From Anabas testudineus (lineage: Eukaryota > Chordata > Actinopteri > Anabantiformes > Anabantidae): 64,000 nucleotides of DNA. The position numbers were made by a program, and so were the translations under genes. Positions 28,901 through 44,600 of this stretch are shown one piece after another. Numbering within the stretch: the first letter of the stretch is position 1; each line of letters opens with the position of its first letter. Where the stretch lies: assembly GCF_900324465.2 (NCBI RefSeq), contig NC_046620.1, positions 10,541,336-10,605,335 of the forward strand, written 5' to 3'. The notes below the pieces were generated by a model that saw only the letters and a list, made by a program, of their open reading frames with translations, searched no databases and had not been told where the DNA came from.

Positions 28901-31008
28901 TTATGAGACTTTATGACGGATATATTTTCATCTTGTGATGAATTCCATGGTGCTTTATGATTTAATAATGTGAAAATAACTACAAATAGCTACCAGTTTT
29001 TAAAAAAAAAGGGAAGAGTAATAACCACTGGAGTGTGCAACTCTCTGGAAACAGAATTATACTTAAAATATTCAGGAAGAAAATAAAACCTATGCTGTAG
29101 CTACTGCCACAGTTTACTGGGCAAGAAACCACAAAGAGTTAATGATTATGTGGAGTGTGGTTAACAAACATTAATAGCTGCATACCCCCACACTTCACAG
29201 CTTCATGAGCAGGTTGCTGTGTGTTTATTGATAGTGTGTATCGCTTCCGTGTAGAGCTTTTTCTGCAGGATTTGCATTGCTGGGTTTGCATGGATCATCA
29301 AAGTCTTGACCATCAACTCTCTGTTTTCAAAGACGCTTGAGGCGAAGTGAATAAACAAAGTTCGCCTTGAAAAACAGACAAGGGCAACACGGAGCTGCAA
29401 CACGAAAATCCTAAGTGGAAGCTTTTAATTTAGAAGGTTAAATAGATAAATGTTGTCATTGGAGATTAGTTAATGTAATAAAAGTTTCCAAAAACAGAAC
29501 ATTTTGTATGATATTTGTGGCCATTTTTCCCACAAAATGACTGCATTTTAAAAATATTGTACATGTTTTTAAACAATAAAGACAATAAACAATATTTTTT
29601 ATCTTTTAAAACATTATAGTAAATAATTGTAGTAGTTAAGTATTGTAATTGATAAAAATAAACACGTTTATAAAGGAACCTGGGGTTACTGAATGCTCCC
29701 CTTCTTCTCTCTGGAGCATCAAGTGAAAGAAATAAGGCATATGCAAAAATAAGAAAACATCGTGACAAATTTCCATCTGACCTCCAAGACAATGATAACA
29801 AGAACAACAGAAGCAACTTCTTCACTGTCATTCAACTGACAAATCCACAGACAGGCCTGCAAGTAAAATCTCCAGATCTGTTATCCCATGCCAGAAACAA
29901 TATGATCCTTAGTGAAGGGTTAGTGCAGGGTCAACGCAACTGATAACTTATAGTGATTGAGCGTGTGTTCCAGTGCTTTTATGGCAATAAGGGCCTGCAC
30001 ATCTCTACTGCAATGAGGAAACAACAGCAAGAGACACTTATTTCCTTGACTCTTGTTTAGAGGTAGTCCCACTAAATCAATCGATTACCAGTTTTTCACC
30101 TATTTACTGTGAAATAACGCTTCATTGAGAGAGCTGAACATTTGTAGCCATGAATCCCATTATACTTCTAAGTTAGCAGCTTACATTCTGCCCTATAATG
30201 AAACACGGAGTTGGTGTTTAAGCTTGAAACGTCTGCTAGTTTGCACCACAGCTGAGCCATGTCTGATCCTCCACAACAAAGTGTGTGTCCAAAGTAGCTT
30301 CTCCATTTCCTACTGAAACCGTAGACTGTCACCAAATCTGCTTTCATGCCGCCGTCTCTCTCAGGGACGACAGAGCCACAAACCACTGTTAAATAATGAC
30401 AGTAAACTTTCCCATCCTGTCACTGTGGACTTCTGGCACACCATAAATAAAGACATTAGATACTGTACACAGAGGAATAGACTGACGTTAATTTGCATGC
30501 AGACATCCATCACAGCAGTGTTCACTACAATGAAAAGGATGATGCAACTCTATATGTATAGACCAGTTCACTTCCATGGTTACACCCAACAACACATTAC
30601 AGGCTATTTTTAGTGTCTAGTGACATTAAAAAATTAGTGGATTTTATTAATATATTGAATGTGTGTATTGCGCATGATCAGTGCCTGACTGCTTTAGAAA
30701 TACAGTAATTCATTTAACACTTAAAAAACGTATTTTACACATTTATAAAACAACAACACATCAAAATTAGTTTAGAGAGGAAATTATAGCTTCTAACACA
30801 CAGGTGATAACAAAGCGTTGTTTGTGAACTATTTTCAGTCTACCTCATATTATAGCCTAATTTAAGTTGAAAATCTCTATTATAACAATCATATAAGTAG
30901 AAAGTCTTCTGGGTCACCTGTAGTGCTGGTTCCGTTGCTCTCCCCGGGTTTAGGACTGGGTCGAGTCGAATCTACCGCTGAAGTGTGAGAACTGGTGGAG
31001 CATCCCAT
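25972..31008 (-). CDS. erich5: Erich5-like small acidic, Ala/Pro/Glu-rich protein
   Basis: Minus-strand exons 31008-30918, 28366-28106, 26127-26077 and 25985-25972 join with phase 1 throughout to give 138 residues. The N-terminus MGCSTSSHTSAVDSTRPS fits N-myristoylation (Gly2, Ser6) plus palmitoylation at Cys3 and resembles human ERICH5 (MGCSSSALNKAGDSSR). The remainder is low-complexity, rich in Ala, Pro, Glu and Thr (for example ADAAAPAEHTTPETEAS) and ends TDEAPAPSE; no folded domain. Human ERICH5 is much longer, so identity rests on the N-terminus and on position between rida and rpl30, where human ERICH5 lies. Function is unknown in the family. The exon 3 acceptor is CAGCAG, allowing loss of one alanine. 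Exon 1 is 2.5 kb from exon 2. Confidence 0.75.
26552..26719 (+). other. Unassigned coding-like island inside an erich5-like intron
   Basis: GC-richer than its surroundings, with an open + frame of 55 codons containing DPNYYQSCRVRSVDV, NPEMEAYKRSMPDIVHHQW and a terminal stop at 26717-26719. The composition (Tyr, Trp, His, Met, Cys) looks like real protein. The opposite strand is also open for about 70 codons (26743-26534). An upstream CAG or AAG could act as acceptor, but I see no matching exon and no convincing donor. It may be an exon, a gene relic or chance; I do not recognise the family. Confidence 0.3.
28367..30917 (-). other. erich5: Long first intron of the erich5-like gene
   Basis: 2.55 kb, AT-rich. 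The open frames in it (for example the 121-codon minus frame at 29831-29466) are Leu/Phe/Tyr/Lys-rich translations of AT-rich DNA and are not supported as genes. No recognisable repeat. Confidence 0.5.
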
Positions 31009-31924
31009 CCTGTCCTGTGCACATGGAGGACTGGATCAGAGGAAGTCCAGAGTGAACAGGTGAGGAGAGAGGCTGCGGCTGCACTGATGACGTCGCGCAC
31101 AGATATCGTCCTGTAAATGGAGAGAGGACGCACGCATGGTCCAAATAAATCCTGCTGTTGTGGCTGCAGGTTTCTCAACACTGGGAACTTTGGTGGTGTA
31201 GCCTGCGGTAATTGAGGCTGTTTCCAAGAGGCCGGCGAAAGGACAATAATGCATTATTTAGTCAAGAGCAAATTCTGGGGTGGAGGAAAGGAAACTACCT
31301 GAGTGCCCCTGAGCAAACAGCCTGAGGCAGCGCACTGAAGCAGAGTCATGTCCATGTTTACTAAAAGCAACCACACTGGTCCAGAGTCAACAGAAACATG
31401 ATCAAAAACGTACTTTAAACAGGCTACGTACAAAACATCAGGTAGTGGACTCGATTAAGAAAACAATGTATTTTAAAGTGTAGTGGTTTTAACGCTGTAA
31501 CATACAGTATGTGCTCAAGTTTAGTCTTGAGTTCTCCAATAAAGGTTCAAATGTAAAAAGTATGTCAAAGATTCTTTGTGATGATTAATTGGTTACCTTT
31601 AACAACTTGGTGTGAAACAAAAACAGCAGCTGATAAAGGTGGAGCTGATTTTAACCACTAATTGTAGGTAGTCTACATTTTAGAGCATGCACTAAATTGA
31701 GGAGGTGCTTCTACTTGTAGTTGAGTGTGTTTTTTAGGCCGCACTTTCACTTTTACTTGATTAGCTCACTGAGTTTGTTGCTAAAATGAGGCTACAGCCT
31801 CTGTTGATTAGTAAAAAACAGGAGAAACAGAAAAAAAGATCTACAAATCATCTGCTGCGAGGGTTCTGCGCAGTAGTCGTTTGCGCAGCCTCTCTGGCAG
31901 ATTATGCCGCAGTGCACCATGGGA

Positions 31925-32105
31925 CTTCCTTTCTCTCCGAGGCCATATTGGAGTTAACTCACAGTAAGACGAGCTCCGAGTTTTCTCAATAAAACGCATC
32001 TTATTCTGAACATTTTGACATTTTGTTAGTGTCAACATTTAAACGACAGTCTCCTTCTCCCGTTCTCTGTTTATCAGGTTGGCCGGTCCGGACTAATCCG
32101 CAAAC

Positions 32106-32126
<21 letters not shown>
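31925..32126 (+). promoter_or_regulatory. rpl30: rpl30 5' terminal oligopyrimidine start and leader
   Basis: A pyrimidine tract at 31925-31938 (CTTCCTTTCTCTCC) followed by GAGGCCATATTGGAG closely matches the start of human RPL30 mRNA (CTTTCTC...GGCCATCTTAG). It therefore probably marks the transcription start and a TOP motif for mTOR-controlled translation. The leader exon ends at 31963 (GTAAGA); the second exon starts at 32078 and carries the ATG at 32106. Confidence 0.7.
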
Positions 32127-34415
<2,289 letters not shown>

Positions 34416-34449
34416 AGCTGTACCCCCACCCCGTTGTTATAAATAAAGT

Positions 34450-36640
34450 CGGTGTTAACAGAACATGCTGCTGTCATTTTGTTTTTATTTTTTTGTTCAT
34501 TTAACTTGTTGGTTAAGACATCGTGTCAGTCCTGCAAATGTCCACCAGAGAGCACCAGTGTTCTCTTTAGTTTCCCTTCTTTCACCTTTTCAAGGTCTGT
34601 GTGAGGAATTTCCCCTTTTTTTGTGTTGTTTACATTATGAAACTGTCACAAGAAAACAGGATAGAAACAAATATAGAAACCAACTGTAGAAGTAAGGAAG
34701 CGTGACAGCAAAATTTGTTGTTTTTTTTTTTTAGTTTTTTTTTTTTTTGAGTGCTTATCATGCATCAGTTCTGAGACTTACAGTTGCAGCACCTGCAGTT
34801 TACATGTCCGTGCTGCTTTTATTCATTGTACAATGCTGTTCTGGAGCTTTTAACAACTGACAGTTATTACATATACAAATATTAATATACAAAAGGGATA
34901 CATAGATACATTTTTGTGCAGCTCTACATTTCCACAGAGGTCACAGCTACAAATCTGCTCTGCTCTATTGTTGGGCGAGTGCCTTGCTGAAGGGCAGTTT
35001 GGTAGTGTAGTGGATAAAGTAGAACAAGCCTTGCAGCTGTAGCTGCTGATGGGCGTCACATTGAAGCTGGCTCAGGTCTTTTGGGGCCCTGAGCAGCAGT
35101 CGTCAGTACAGTGATACTGAACAGTATCATGCACAGTGTTTAAGCAGCATTTTATTTCCACAACAATAGCTGAAAATTAGTTTACTGAACAACCTCCATG
35201 AATGGTCCTGGACCTTTTTGATAATATTAGCCAAAGCAGAAATTTCTGGCACAACTTCACATAAGACTGGCGACCTTTGCAGGTTTTTGTTTGACACCTG
35301 CTCTATTCAGACGTTCTTTGCTGTGCACTTTGAACAGACCCTGATGACTGTGAGCTGAAACATGTTGGCCTAATAATAAAGTCGATCGATAACCTGCCGT
35401 GTGTTTTCCCTCATCCATGCGTCTTGATAGTAGGTGAAGTGCCAGGAGTTTCTGCTTTGCGCCACAATTTAATATTGTCAAAAGCTCCAGAACCATGACT
35501 ACTGAGTTTAACCTTAACAATGTAAAGTAAATTCAATTTGTTTTTACACCGAATTAAGGCCAATACATCAACTGTAGCTAGAGATGCACTGAAAGCTGTC
35601 TGTCCATCCATCCAGTGGTTGCCAGTTGCCCCAGTTTCTCCCACTCATGGCATTGCTAAGCCTTTTTCCTAACTCCCAATGAATCATTATAGATTTGTTT
35701 CACATGCAACAAATGAATCCAGTTAAGAACTATCCAAAGAGTAAAATATACCTTTTACAGATAACACCATAACAGATATTTTTGAGTATATAGGTTAATA
35801 TTGGTAGATACTGTATTTAGTTATTGTGTCTTGTCTTTTTTAAACTAAAATATTTGTGCTTGTACATTTCAGTCGAGACTCTGGATACCATCCAGCTCAT
35901 GAACTCTGCTGACAGATTGTGCCCTGTGTGTCCTCCTTCACAGACATCTCCTCTCTGGGATGTTGATGTTGTTGTACAGCCCCTCTCTCTGCATCCAACA
36001 AGCAGCATTTTAGCAAGAAAAGAGACAGAGTGTGACCCACTTGTGTTGTTTTTTTTTTTTCCTGCTGTGTCCTAGTGACAGAAAGTAGGTAAGCGTGTCT
36101 GTCTGGTAGCCTAATGTCAGACCCAAGGTAATGCCAGCCTCCATTTTGAAGCAGCCGGGTAAATCCTTGCTGATCTGCCAGCTTGTTCACCCCAACTAGG
36201 TTGAGGGAGGGACACTGAATATCTACACATGCGCACTAGTGGGACACTCATGTTTCTGCACAGTTATACTCATGAAACTTGAATGTATGTTTCGGACAAT
36301 CTACGGAGAGTAGGGTGCTATGCTTTCCACCATCTCTACACAAATACAAGTCTATATAAGTCCATTTGCATTGTAAGATTTGTTGCATTATATATTTTCC
36401 AAAACATTTTGGATTATGGTGTTTAATCACTATAAGATATATATAAGATTGATGTGTCATATTTAAGTGATCTGAGTCTAGTTCCACTCTAGTTTTGCTT
36501 CATTAACTTTTTAAAGTTGGTTGTAATAAAGGGCTGTTTTCCTCAAATAAGTTAAGCAAATTTTCCTAACAAGACTAAAAGCTCAATAAAAAAGAGCCCA
36601 ATGATTCAAATAAAACCAACTGCAGACACAGGTTAAATTT
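34450..36640. other. Intergenic stretch between rpl30 and laptm4b 3' ends
   Basis: No supported exon on either strand. It contains T-runs at about 34720-34750 and 36050. In human this interval holds MATN2; no EGF- or VWA-type coding sequence is visible here. The two flanking genes converge. Confidence 0.5.
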
Positions 36641-38633
36641 CTCTTTTTATTATTCAGAATCAAATACATGAGCTCATGCAGATCCAACAACAGAATGTGT
36701 GAGCAGGTGGAGCGATGGAGAACAGTCTTGAGCGATTCCAATAAAATGAGGCGCCCGCTGGTCCAGATACAAGCTTTCTCCTCTAAACTGCACAACTCAG
36801 CTGAAATACAACCACATGAGAATCTGTTGGATCTGCAGCTATTTAGTCACACAACACAAATATTGATTCGTGGGGTATCATGATTTGGAAAGCTTGCATC
36901 ATCCAGACGCACGGCGGCCGATCATTTGAGAACCACTTAGCTCGAGCGTCACGAGATAAAGATGAGTAAAGTACAAACAAGTTTTCAGTGAGCTCACACT
37001 GACTTAAAAGTGCAACTTCGTTTTCCAGCTTTGTTGGATTTGCAGAAGCAGGGATCATAATTCACACAGGGGCGATGATTAAGGGCCTAACAAATAACTA
37101 CATTACCAACTACAGTATTAGTGTTAGTATTAAACAGAATACTACTTCATGGTACGTCCAGGTATAACAAGTTAACTATTGCATAGTCTTTTTTTCTGTT
37201 AATAGCAAATACTACTTCAGAATTATAGGAAAGAATAGGATTACACATATGTAATAATATTAGTTCCGTAATTACTTCTCATAATGCTCAACTGATTGCC
37301 TAAATAATTCTAGGCAAAAGACAAGCATGGGCACTGTGTAACTAGCTTCATATACTGTATATGTGGAGTTTGTGCTACTATGCTAAATCACTGCTTTAGA
37401 TCCCCATCCATCGTTAGCGTCAAAAAGTTCACCAGCACAGGAAATGACTCAACATTGGTATCACTTTGAATGTTCAAAAGAAATGTCACAACATATAAAA
37501 TGACACAAAGTTTACACCATAATGTCTCATACGGAGATGTAAGCACACAAACACACGTACAGTCTCTGCATGTACAGCAGCACGTCATGCCGTCTTTATA
37601 GGAAACGCCCTCAGTCCAGCTAAGTTAGCTCAACTAAAAAGGTTATACACAATGATTGATGTAAAAAAACAAAAACAAACAAACAATGAAGACACGGTTG
37701 ATGCTGCAACTTGACATAAACACGTCAGATGTCTCATTTACACGTTTTACTTGTATGTGCCTTTTTGAATGTGTAGTGTGTGAATGTGTGAAACAAACAA
37801 ACACAGACAAAAAAAAATGTTTGTGATAAGTGTTTCACAGGATGTTTACACTAATGCCTGTCTAAATTCACTTCTCATAACTTGGAACAGGAAATGGACA
37901 GAAAGGCAAACTGGAATCAAAGGGTGAAGGAGGTCTTCTGTGGCAGTCGATGGGTTAACAGACACGGGGACGGTAGGAAGATGCAGTTGTTAGTAGTCAA
38001 AGAACTATTTTCAATATGATTTACACACACAATATTTTTTTCCACAACAGGACGACCTTTCACTGCTCACTTCTTTGTCTTTCAATTTTTACTGTTATAG
38101 AAAAGAGACATAAAAAAATACCCCGACATTACATTCATCGAAGGAAATGTAGTCAATTCCTGAAAAAAGTGCTCTTGCATAACTGATCGTGTTTGACGTT
38201 TTCCTTCTCACTCCGTCACTAGCTCTCTTCAGGTAGTTTGCTTCTAGACAAAGATCACGAGGGAAATTCACAGTATTGGGGTGGGGAGGGGTTAACAGTT
38301 GGTGGCCAGATGGGGGCATGTTTCACTCAAAGAAAAGTGCAAATTGAGTTGGGTCAGTGTTCAGGGCGTAGAGGAGTTTAGATGCTGCCAGGGGAACCCA
38401 GCTGCAAAGGGTGATGATGGTGGTGAGAAGATGTATTGAAGTTACTGAGATATTGTTCTTTGAGAAGGACGAAGGGGGGAATACATCACCAAACTGGGGC
38501 GGGGGTTGGTGGGAGTCCAGTCTAAAATCAAAACCTAAGAAATTGTTTTGTCTTTTTTAACACGACAGTGGGGGTCCTGCTGTAGGAAAGAGGCGTAGTG
38601 GGTAGGGGGGGTTTGGGGCCCGGCAAGAACTTC
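36640..38633 (-). other. laptm4b: laptm4b 3' UTR
   Basis: About 2 kb downstream of the laptm4b stop, with AATAAA on the minus strand at 36651-36646. No coding features. The likely UTR end is inferred from this hexamer. Confidence 0.55.
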
Positions 38634-41600
38634 TCATGCCTGCATGTACTGGGGAGGAGGCTCCTTGGGTGGGATGGAGACAGCTTCCTCATATGGGGGC
38701 AGCAGAACCTGAGAAGTAACAGAAAACATGGATGAATGTTCAGTGATTGAACATTAAATGTTCCTTACTAACCTGAAAACTAATGAACCATTTACAGAAG
38801 ATACCCTTTTTTATTTTTTCATAAAAAATTCAAAACATAACCTGATTATTTTTTAGTCGATAGATGATCAACAAAATTAAAACAGGATCTGAAACAAGGT
38901 CAAAGTATTCCTACGATATCCCACTGTGCTGTCTATGCAAGGTGCAAGAGGATTTCCCTTCATTTCCCACTGCTTCCAAAATAATTAACAATAAATAAAC
39001 AATGATAGAAAAACTAAATTAGAATCTGGAAACATGGTAACAATAGAAAAAACAAGTAATTTGAGATACAGCTTGTTTCCCCTCCATCTTTCATGCTCTT
39101 TATGCCCCAGCCTTATAGAAGGCATTACTAGCAGGAAGGATAACACGCACACATCTCTGTGCTTTGTTGTTCACACTGCCCTCTCGCCATCCGAGGTCTC
39201 CCTCTGTAAACAGTGTTATAAAACCAGCCCTGCTGTTAATTCAGTGAGAGAGAGAGAGAGAGAATTTGCTCCGAGGGGATGGAATTGTGAAACAGCCAGG
39301 GAGGCCCGGAGAACACATCACAGGGAGGATTTGAAACGAAGCGGACAAGCAGACAATTATGCAACATGTCCAGAAGAAGAGAGGAGGACGGACAGAGATA
39401 TATAAAGCGGGGGGAGGGAGAGAGAGGGAGGGAGAGAGAGGCGACCCTTGTGCATTTTAATGGCATTTACATAAAAGCACGGTAGATAAGCAGCTCGGAA
39501 CTTGATGTTCGAGGCTATAGAAAGCCACTTAGACACACCGCCGGCTTTCTAATAGTAAAAATAGATGGAGTGCTCTATTCAGTCCGAGCTGTGTGTAGAG
39601 AGCGGAAACGCTATGACAAAACCATATCGTCACTATTCAGGCCAATATGAGAGCTGTTTGACCATGTGCCACAGATTCTCAGATACTGTGTGTTCCCTCT
39701 TACTTCTAATTGAAATTCACACTGCTTTTGCTGCGGCCTCCACTTTGACCTAGATGTTTCTGCTCGTTACTTTATCTTATTTGTTTTTTTAAATGTAAAA
39801 TCCATATATACATACAAACATATTTTCCATTTCAATTAGACTAGTAATTAAACTAAATTAAACTGTTTTCACACTGCTTTTATCTCAGTGGTTACAGGCT
39901 CCTGCTTCCTGTTTTTGATGTAACACTACCTGGCACCTGAGTGTTATTTCAGCTCTCAGCCTTGTGTAAGTATACAGTATATTCTCTGTCACAAATGTGA
40001 TTGATGCTGATGTATCATTACATTTTTAAGTAAATATAAAATATAATACAGCCATAAAACTGAGTATAAAACAGAAATATACTTTGATGGATTAAACTTG
40101 TAATTTTCTCCCCCTAGTGCATTTTATTCGTCACCGGGGCAACTGATAACCTTTTACTTCTTCATGGTCCACCTGCTAACACACACAAATCAGCCTAGTT
40201 TTGTTCTTTCCATTCTTTGTACTTTTTAAAATATTTTTCAAATGTATTCAGCATTTTTCTCTTAAAATCTGGCTGTGGCTGTGTTTCTTTCCCTCTACGT
40301 CCTGGCTGCAGGGGACAAATCAGACTGGCACATATCCAGTTTGTTCCAAGGCCACATGATACACAATATGACACCAGACCCTGCTGGATTAGCTCCTGCC
40401 TGAGTCTGTTTTACAAGGTGAAAAACGTCAGCAGTGAACTGGGTCCACAGCAACTCAAGGACAGAGTGACAGATGAAGTGCTACGTATTGAGACGACAGT
40501 GGGTGTGAGACAGATTAATGTCTTATGGATCAGTGTGGAGGATTACAGAGATACAGACAAGTGGAAACCGTGACTACGCTAAAGCCTATGAGAAACTGCT
40601 TGAGTCAACACTGAGAGGGACGTGTAGGATGGACGACACATGACTCTAACCAGCCACCCAATCACTTAAGGAAGACCTAAAGCATCTACTGTACTTCTAC
40701 TCACAGCAGCAACGTCACTTCACTGACATAAGCTGTACAGTTACAACACTGGAATATTAAACAGCCCATTTCCCTGTGACTGTGTACAGTACAATGTATT
40801 ATATGCACTATTCTACTCAATGGCTGAAATGAACTAGTTAACTCATCTAAAAGACACTGCATAAAATACTTTCTAAAAATACTTGTTTTAATATGATTAA
40901 AATGTTTTTAAATAAAGAGGATGTAAACATATTTTAACAGATGTGATCTGATCTGTGTCTTTTCATATTCTGAAACATTAAAATTCATATTAATTAGTTT
41001 GTGAGGAGAACACTGTACTTTTTTACTCCTTGCTATTGTGGCATCAGCACTTGCAGGCATGATGAGATATTTTATTACTGCAGAAATTACACTGATCAAC
41101 CACAACATTAAAACCACCAGCATGATTTATTGTTCTGGACATATTTCTTTGTCAGACTCTAAATAGCTGCTATTAAAAAAATAAGCTATGTGAAAATGAT
41201 AATAAGTGATGCCTACAATCCTTACCTTGTAAATTAAGTGGTATCAACTCATTGAACTGCAATAACATGAACAAAAAATAGTCTATATTTTAGTATAGCT
41301 TAGTAAAGCCTTGCAGATGTTGAGCCCAGCATTTAATACCTCATATTCACATATCTGAGCATGTGGAATTTTTAGTATGTCCTTGAAATGAAGAGCTGGT
41401 AGGTGGATGTGAGGACTTACCGTGGTGTCATTGGTGGTGACATAAACCAGGACCTCCGTGGTGCCCCTGCCGCTCACATATCTGTAGCAGTTCCACACAC
41501 ATCCAATCAGGTAGGCCTGCCCCCAGGAGGTGAAAACAGAGAAGGAACAATGACCTTAAACCACACTGCCTCCACTTTTCATTATTACTGATGCTGCTTG

Positions 41601-44600
41601 CTACAATCTCATCACTTTTTCTAGGTTGGACATTCATCCACTGTGAGAATCATGACAGCTGGTTGGATGTGGACAGTTCCATCTAAGGACGTTTCCATTT
41701 CTGGAAAATGTTGCCCTTCTGCTTCTGGCTCTGACATTTATTTAAAGGAAGCGTATCAGTGATCTCTTGCAGCATTACGGCTCAGTCCACACTAATGTTT
41801 AGGTTTGTCTCACTTGGCAGAAGAACAGGAGGCTCATTGTGTGTGTGTGTCTGTGTCTGTGTGTGAGTAGCCTGCTGAGTTGGTATCTCTGCCAACAGTA
41901 AGTGCAACCAACCAACCAGGAAGCCAAATGGACAGCTAGGCAACCACTTCATCATCTGCAGAGTTGGCCCCCAACACTAAATTGAGGTCAACTTCATCAT
42001 TTTGCACTATGCAGAATTGAACCTTTAAAATAAAAAAGGTCCTAGGAACATTGATGATTTACAGCAACATAAAATAAAATAAATCATTTTATCAAGTTAA
42101 TACATTTTATTATGTTTGGTTAAACATTTCCTCTGCACTCTTTTTATTTAAATCTGCAAACACTGATATCTTATAAATTTACTAAGAAATTAATTGTATG
42201 GGGGACCAGATGTATTGTGTCTCAGCTGTTCTAGTCCGCTTCATGTGTCTGGCTTAAATAAACGCCTTCTGAAAGTTCGATTGTTATATTATAAAAACCT
42301 GCCACGCATTGATTCTTAAAACAGCTAAAAACAGCTGGCACACAGGCTGCGAGTTTTCACTTTGAATAGTTAACGAATGGTCGAGCTGCCAGAGAGAACC
42401 CTGCTGCAGCCACATGCCAGATGGACTGTGGTGCAACCTAAGGTTAGGTGCCTTCAATTAGCTTAGTCTCCTCATCAAAACAGGTGCAACAAAGTTCTTA
42501 CATCCTCTAGAAACGACATTAGACATTTGTACAAACTCTGAGTTGCAGGTCACTAACCTATTAATGTCATCACTTCGCATTATAGCAAAAGGCTCACACA
42601 TCGTGAGGAGCTGTGCTACTGCTCATTTATTTTCTGCAATAAGTCATGTCGTCTCATTTTATAAATCTGAGCTTATAACCATCTACATCTCCCTCTGTGC
42701 TGCACTACTCTCTTCTCCTACCCCCCTATCTCTCTTTAGCTCTTCTTCCTGCCTGTCTGTATGTGGCATTTATGCCAAGTGCAGTCAAGTGGAGGATGTT
42801 GGCTTCAGCAGGAACTTCAGCAGGTGTTGCCTCTGAACTGAGAGCTGAATGTGTCCTTGAGGTTTCATTTCTGGCTCTTTTCCAGGGGACTGGCTCAGCT
42901 ATCATTTATATAAGGATAAGTAGTTGATATACAGTACTGTGTGAAGCACAATAATGCACAGCACAGTATTGATTTCTCTTGGCAAATATGAAGATAATAT
43001 GTTTTGAACAAGTACTACTCTTTAAAGCAGTAATGAAAGTGCTACAAAGCTCTTTGTGTGAGTCATGACATTTGCTCTTGTCTATGAGTCCAGCAGTATG
43101 TCTTCCACTGCCTGCTTGCTATCATAATGTCGCAGCTCTGGCTTTGAAATTCTGCCGAGAACATTTCTAATCTGAGCCAAGAGGAGAAACAACTTGATTT
43201 GATTGTACAGATGACTGCAATTTCATGTCCTATCTCATCACTGTCCCCCAGAGCATAGCTGTGCCTAGAGAATCATCCATGCATTAAGGGGGACTAGCCT
43301 GAAAGGAGTTGGTTTCCTGTTGTCCCTGACCCACTGATCTTTAACTGAGCTCATGAAGAAAAGTGATAAGTGGAACGTTTACATTTATTACACATGCCTG
43401 ATGGTTCATATGGCATGTGTAATGAATGCTACGAGACATGCGCAGTATGACATTTAATCACCTTAATAACCTTGCGATAAGAGGAACAAAGCTATAAAGG
43501 GTTGTTCTACGAGATACAATTGTTCAGTGAATGTGTGTAAATCACTACTTTTTATTAGATTTCAGACTATGTAGTCTTACCTTGAAGGAGAGGATGCAGC
43601 CGATGAAGAGAAGAACTGCAAAAACTAGGCACATGTTGTTGGTGGACATGATGTCCTCTTTGTAAGGGAATGTTCCCGGCTGAAGGGAAGGAGAAAGGTA
43701 GAGAGAGGAAAGTAAATTAAAATAAATAAATGTCAAGAGTGAAACAAAAATCAATGAAGAGAAATGTGAGGCAGAAGATAGGAGAGTAACCTTTTTACAT
43801 GAGGCATAACTTGACCTTTCCTTGACCTTTCAGTCCTAAACAACCAAAGAGTCTCACATGGACACGTAATTTTGCATGTGGGGGCTGTACCTTGTAAGTT
43901 GCTTTGGATAAAAGTGTCAGCCAAATGACTAAAACATAAATTTGTTCATGTCTTATTGACCTTTATTCAGTGAGTGTCTCTTGTAGTTTAAGGGAAAAAA
44001 AACTGTGTTGTAGTGAAATAGTTCTCACCAGCTGCTGAAGGTAGTCCTGCACCGTGTTAGGATAAACCACCACACTGATGGCTACCAGCGTGTTAAGGGC
44101 AAAGTCGAAGATTTGGTAGCAGAAGAATGGAATGATCCAAGCAGCATGTTGCTGTAAAAGACATTTAAACATTAAACAAGAAGAAAAAAACTCTCAATTT
44201 CAGATTTATGCTTCTCATTTGTATGTTTATTTACCTTGTAAGCACCATATGTTGCCATGCCACATATAAGAATCATGAGGAGGGATATTGCAGTTGCTAT
44301 GCAGATATCTGAGAAATAAAACACATAAAACAGAACAGTGTGAGACCAGATAATCTAGTTTTCCAGCGAAGAACAACAGCTGGAACACTTGCATCTACTG
44401 ATGTAATCCAAAAGTCGTAATGGGATTTTTTTTTTCCAAAATAGTGCCCTCACTATTTTTAAGCATCCAATCTGCCTTGCAGAAAGCACATGGATAATTG
44501 TTATGCAAGAGATGCTAAATTTGACTAAATGTGACACCCTTCTCACACTTGCATTACAGCTGTGCAAAAAGCTGATGAGACACTTGTCACTGCCAGTAAT

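Noticed and set aside
29466-29831. 121-codon minus-strand open frame
   Set aside because: Phe/Leu/Tyr/Lys-rich translation of AT-rich intronic DNA; no motif, no neighbours to splice to.
35817-36190. Overlapping open frames on both strands between rpl30 and laptm4b
   Set aside because: No similarity to MATN2 or any known family; no splice signals in phase.
40217-40573. 118-codon + strand open frame in a laptm4b intron
   Set aside because: No family resemblance and no splice or start context. It is the longest of several chance frames in this intron.
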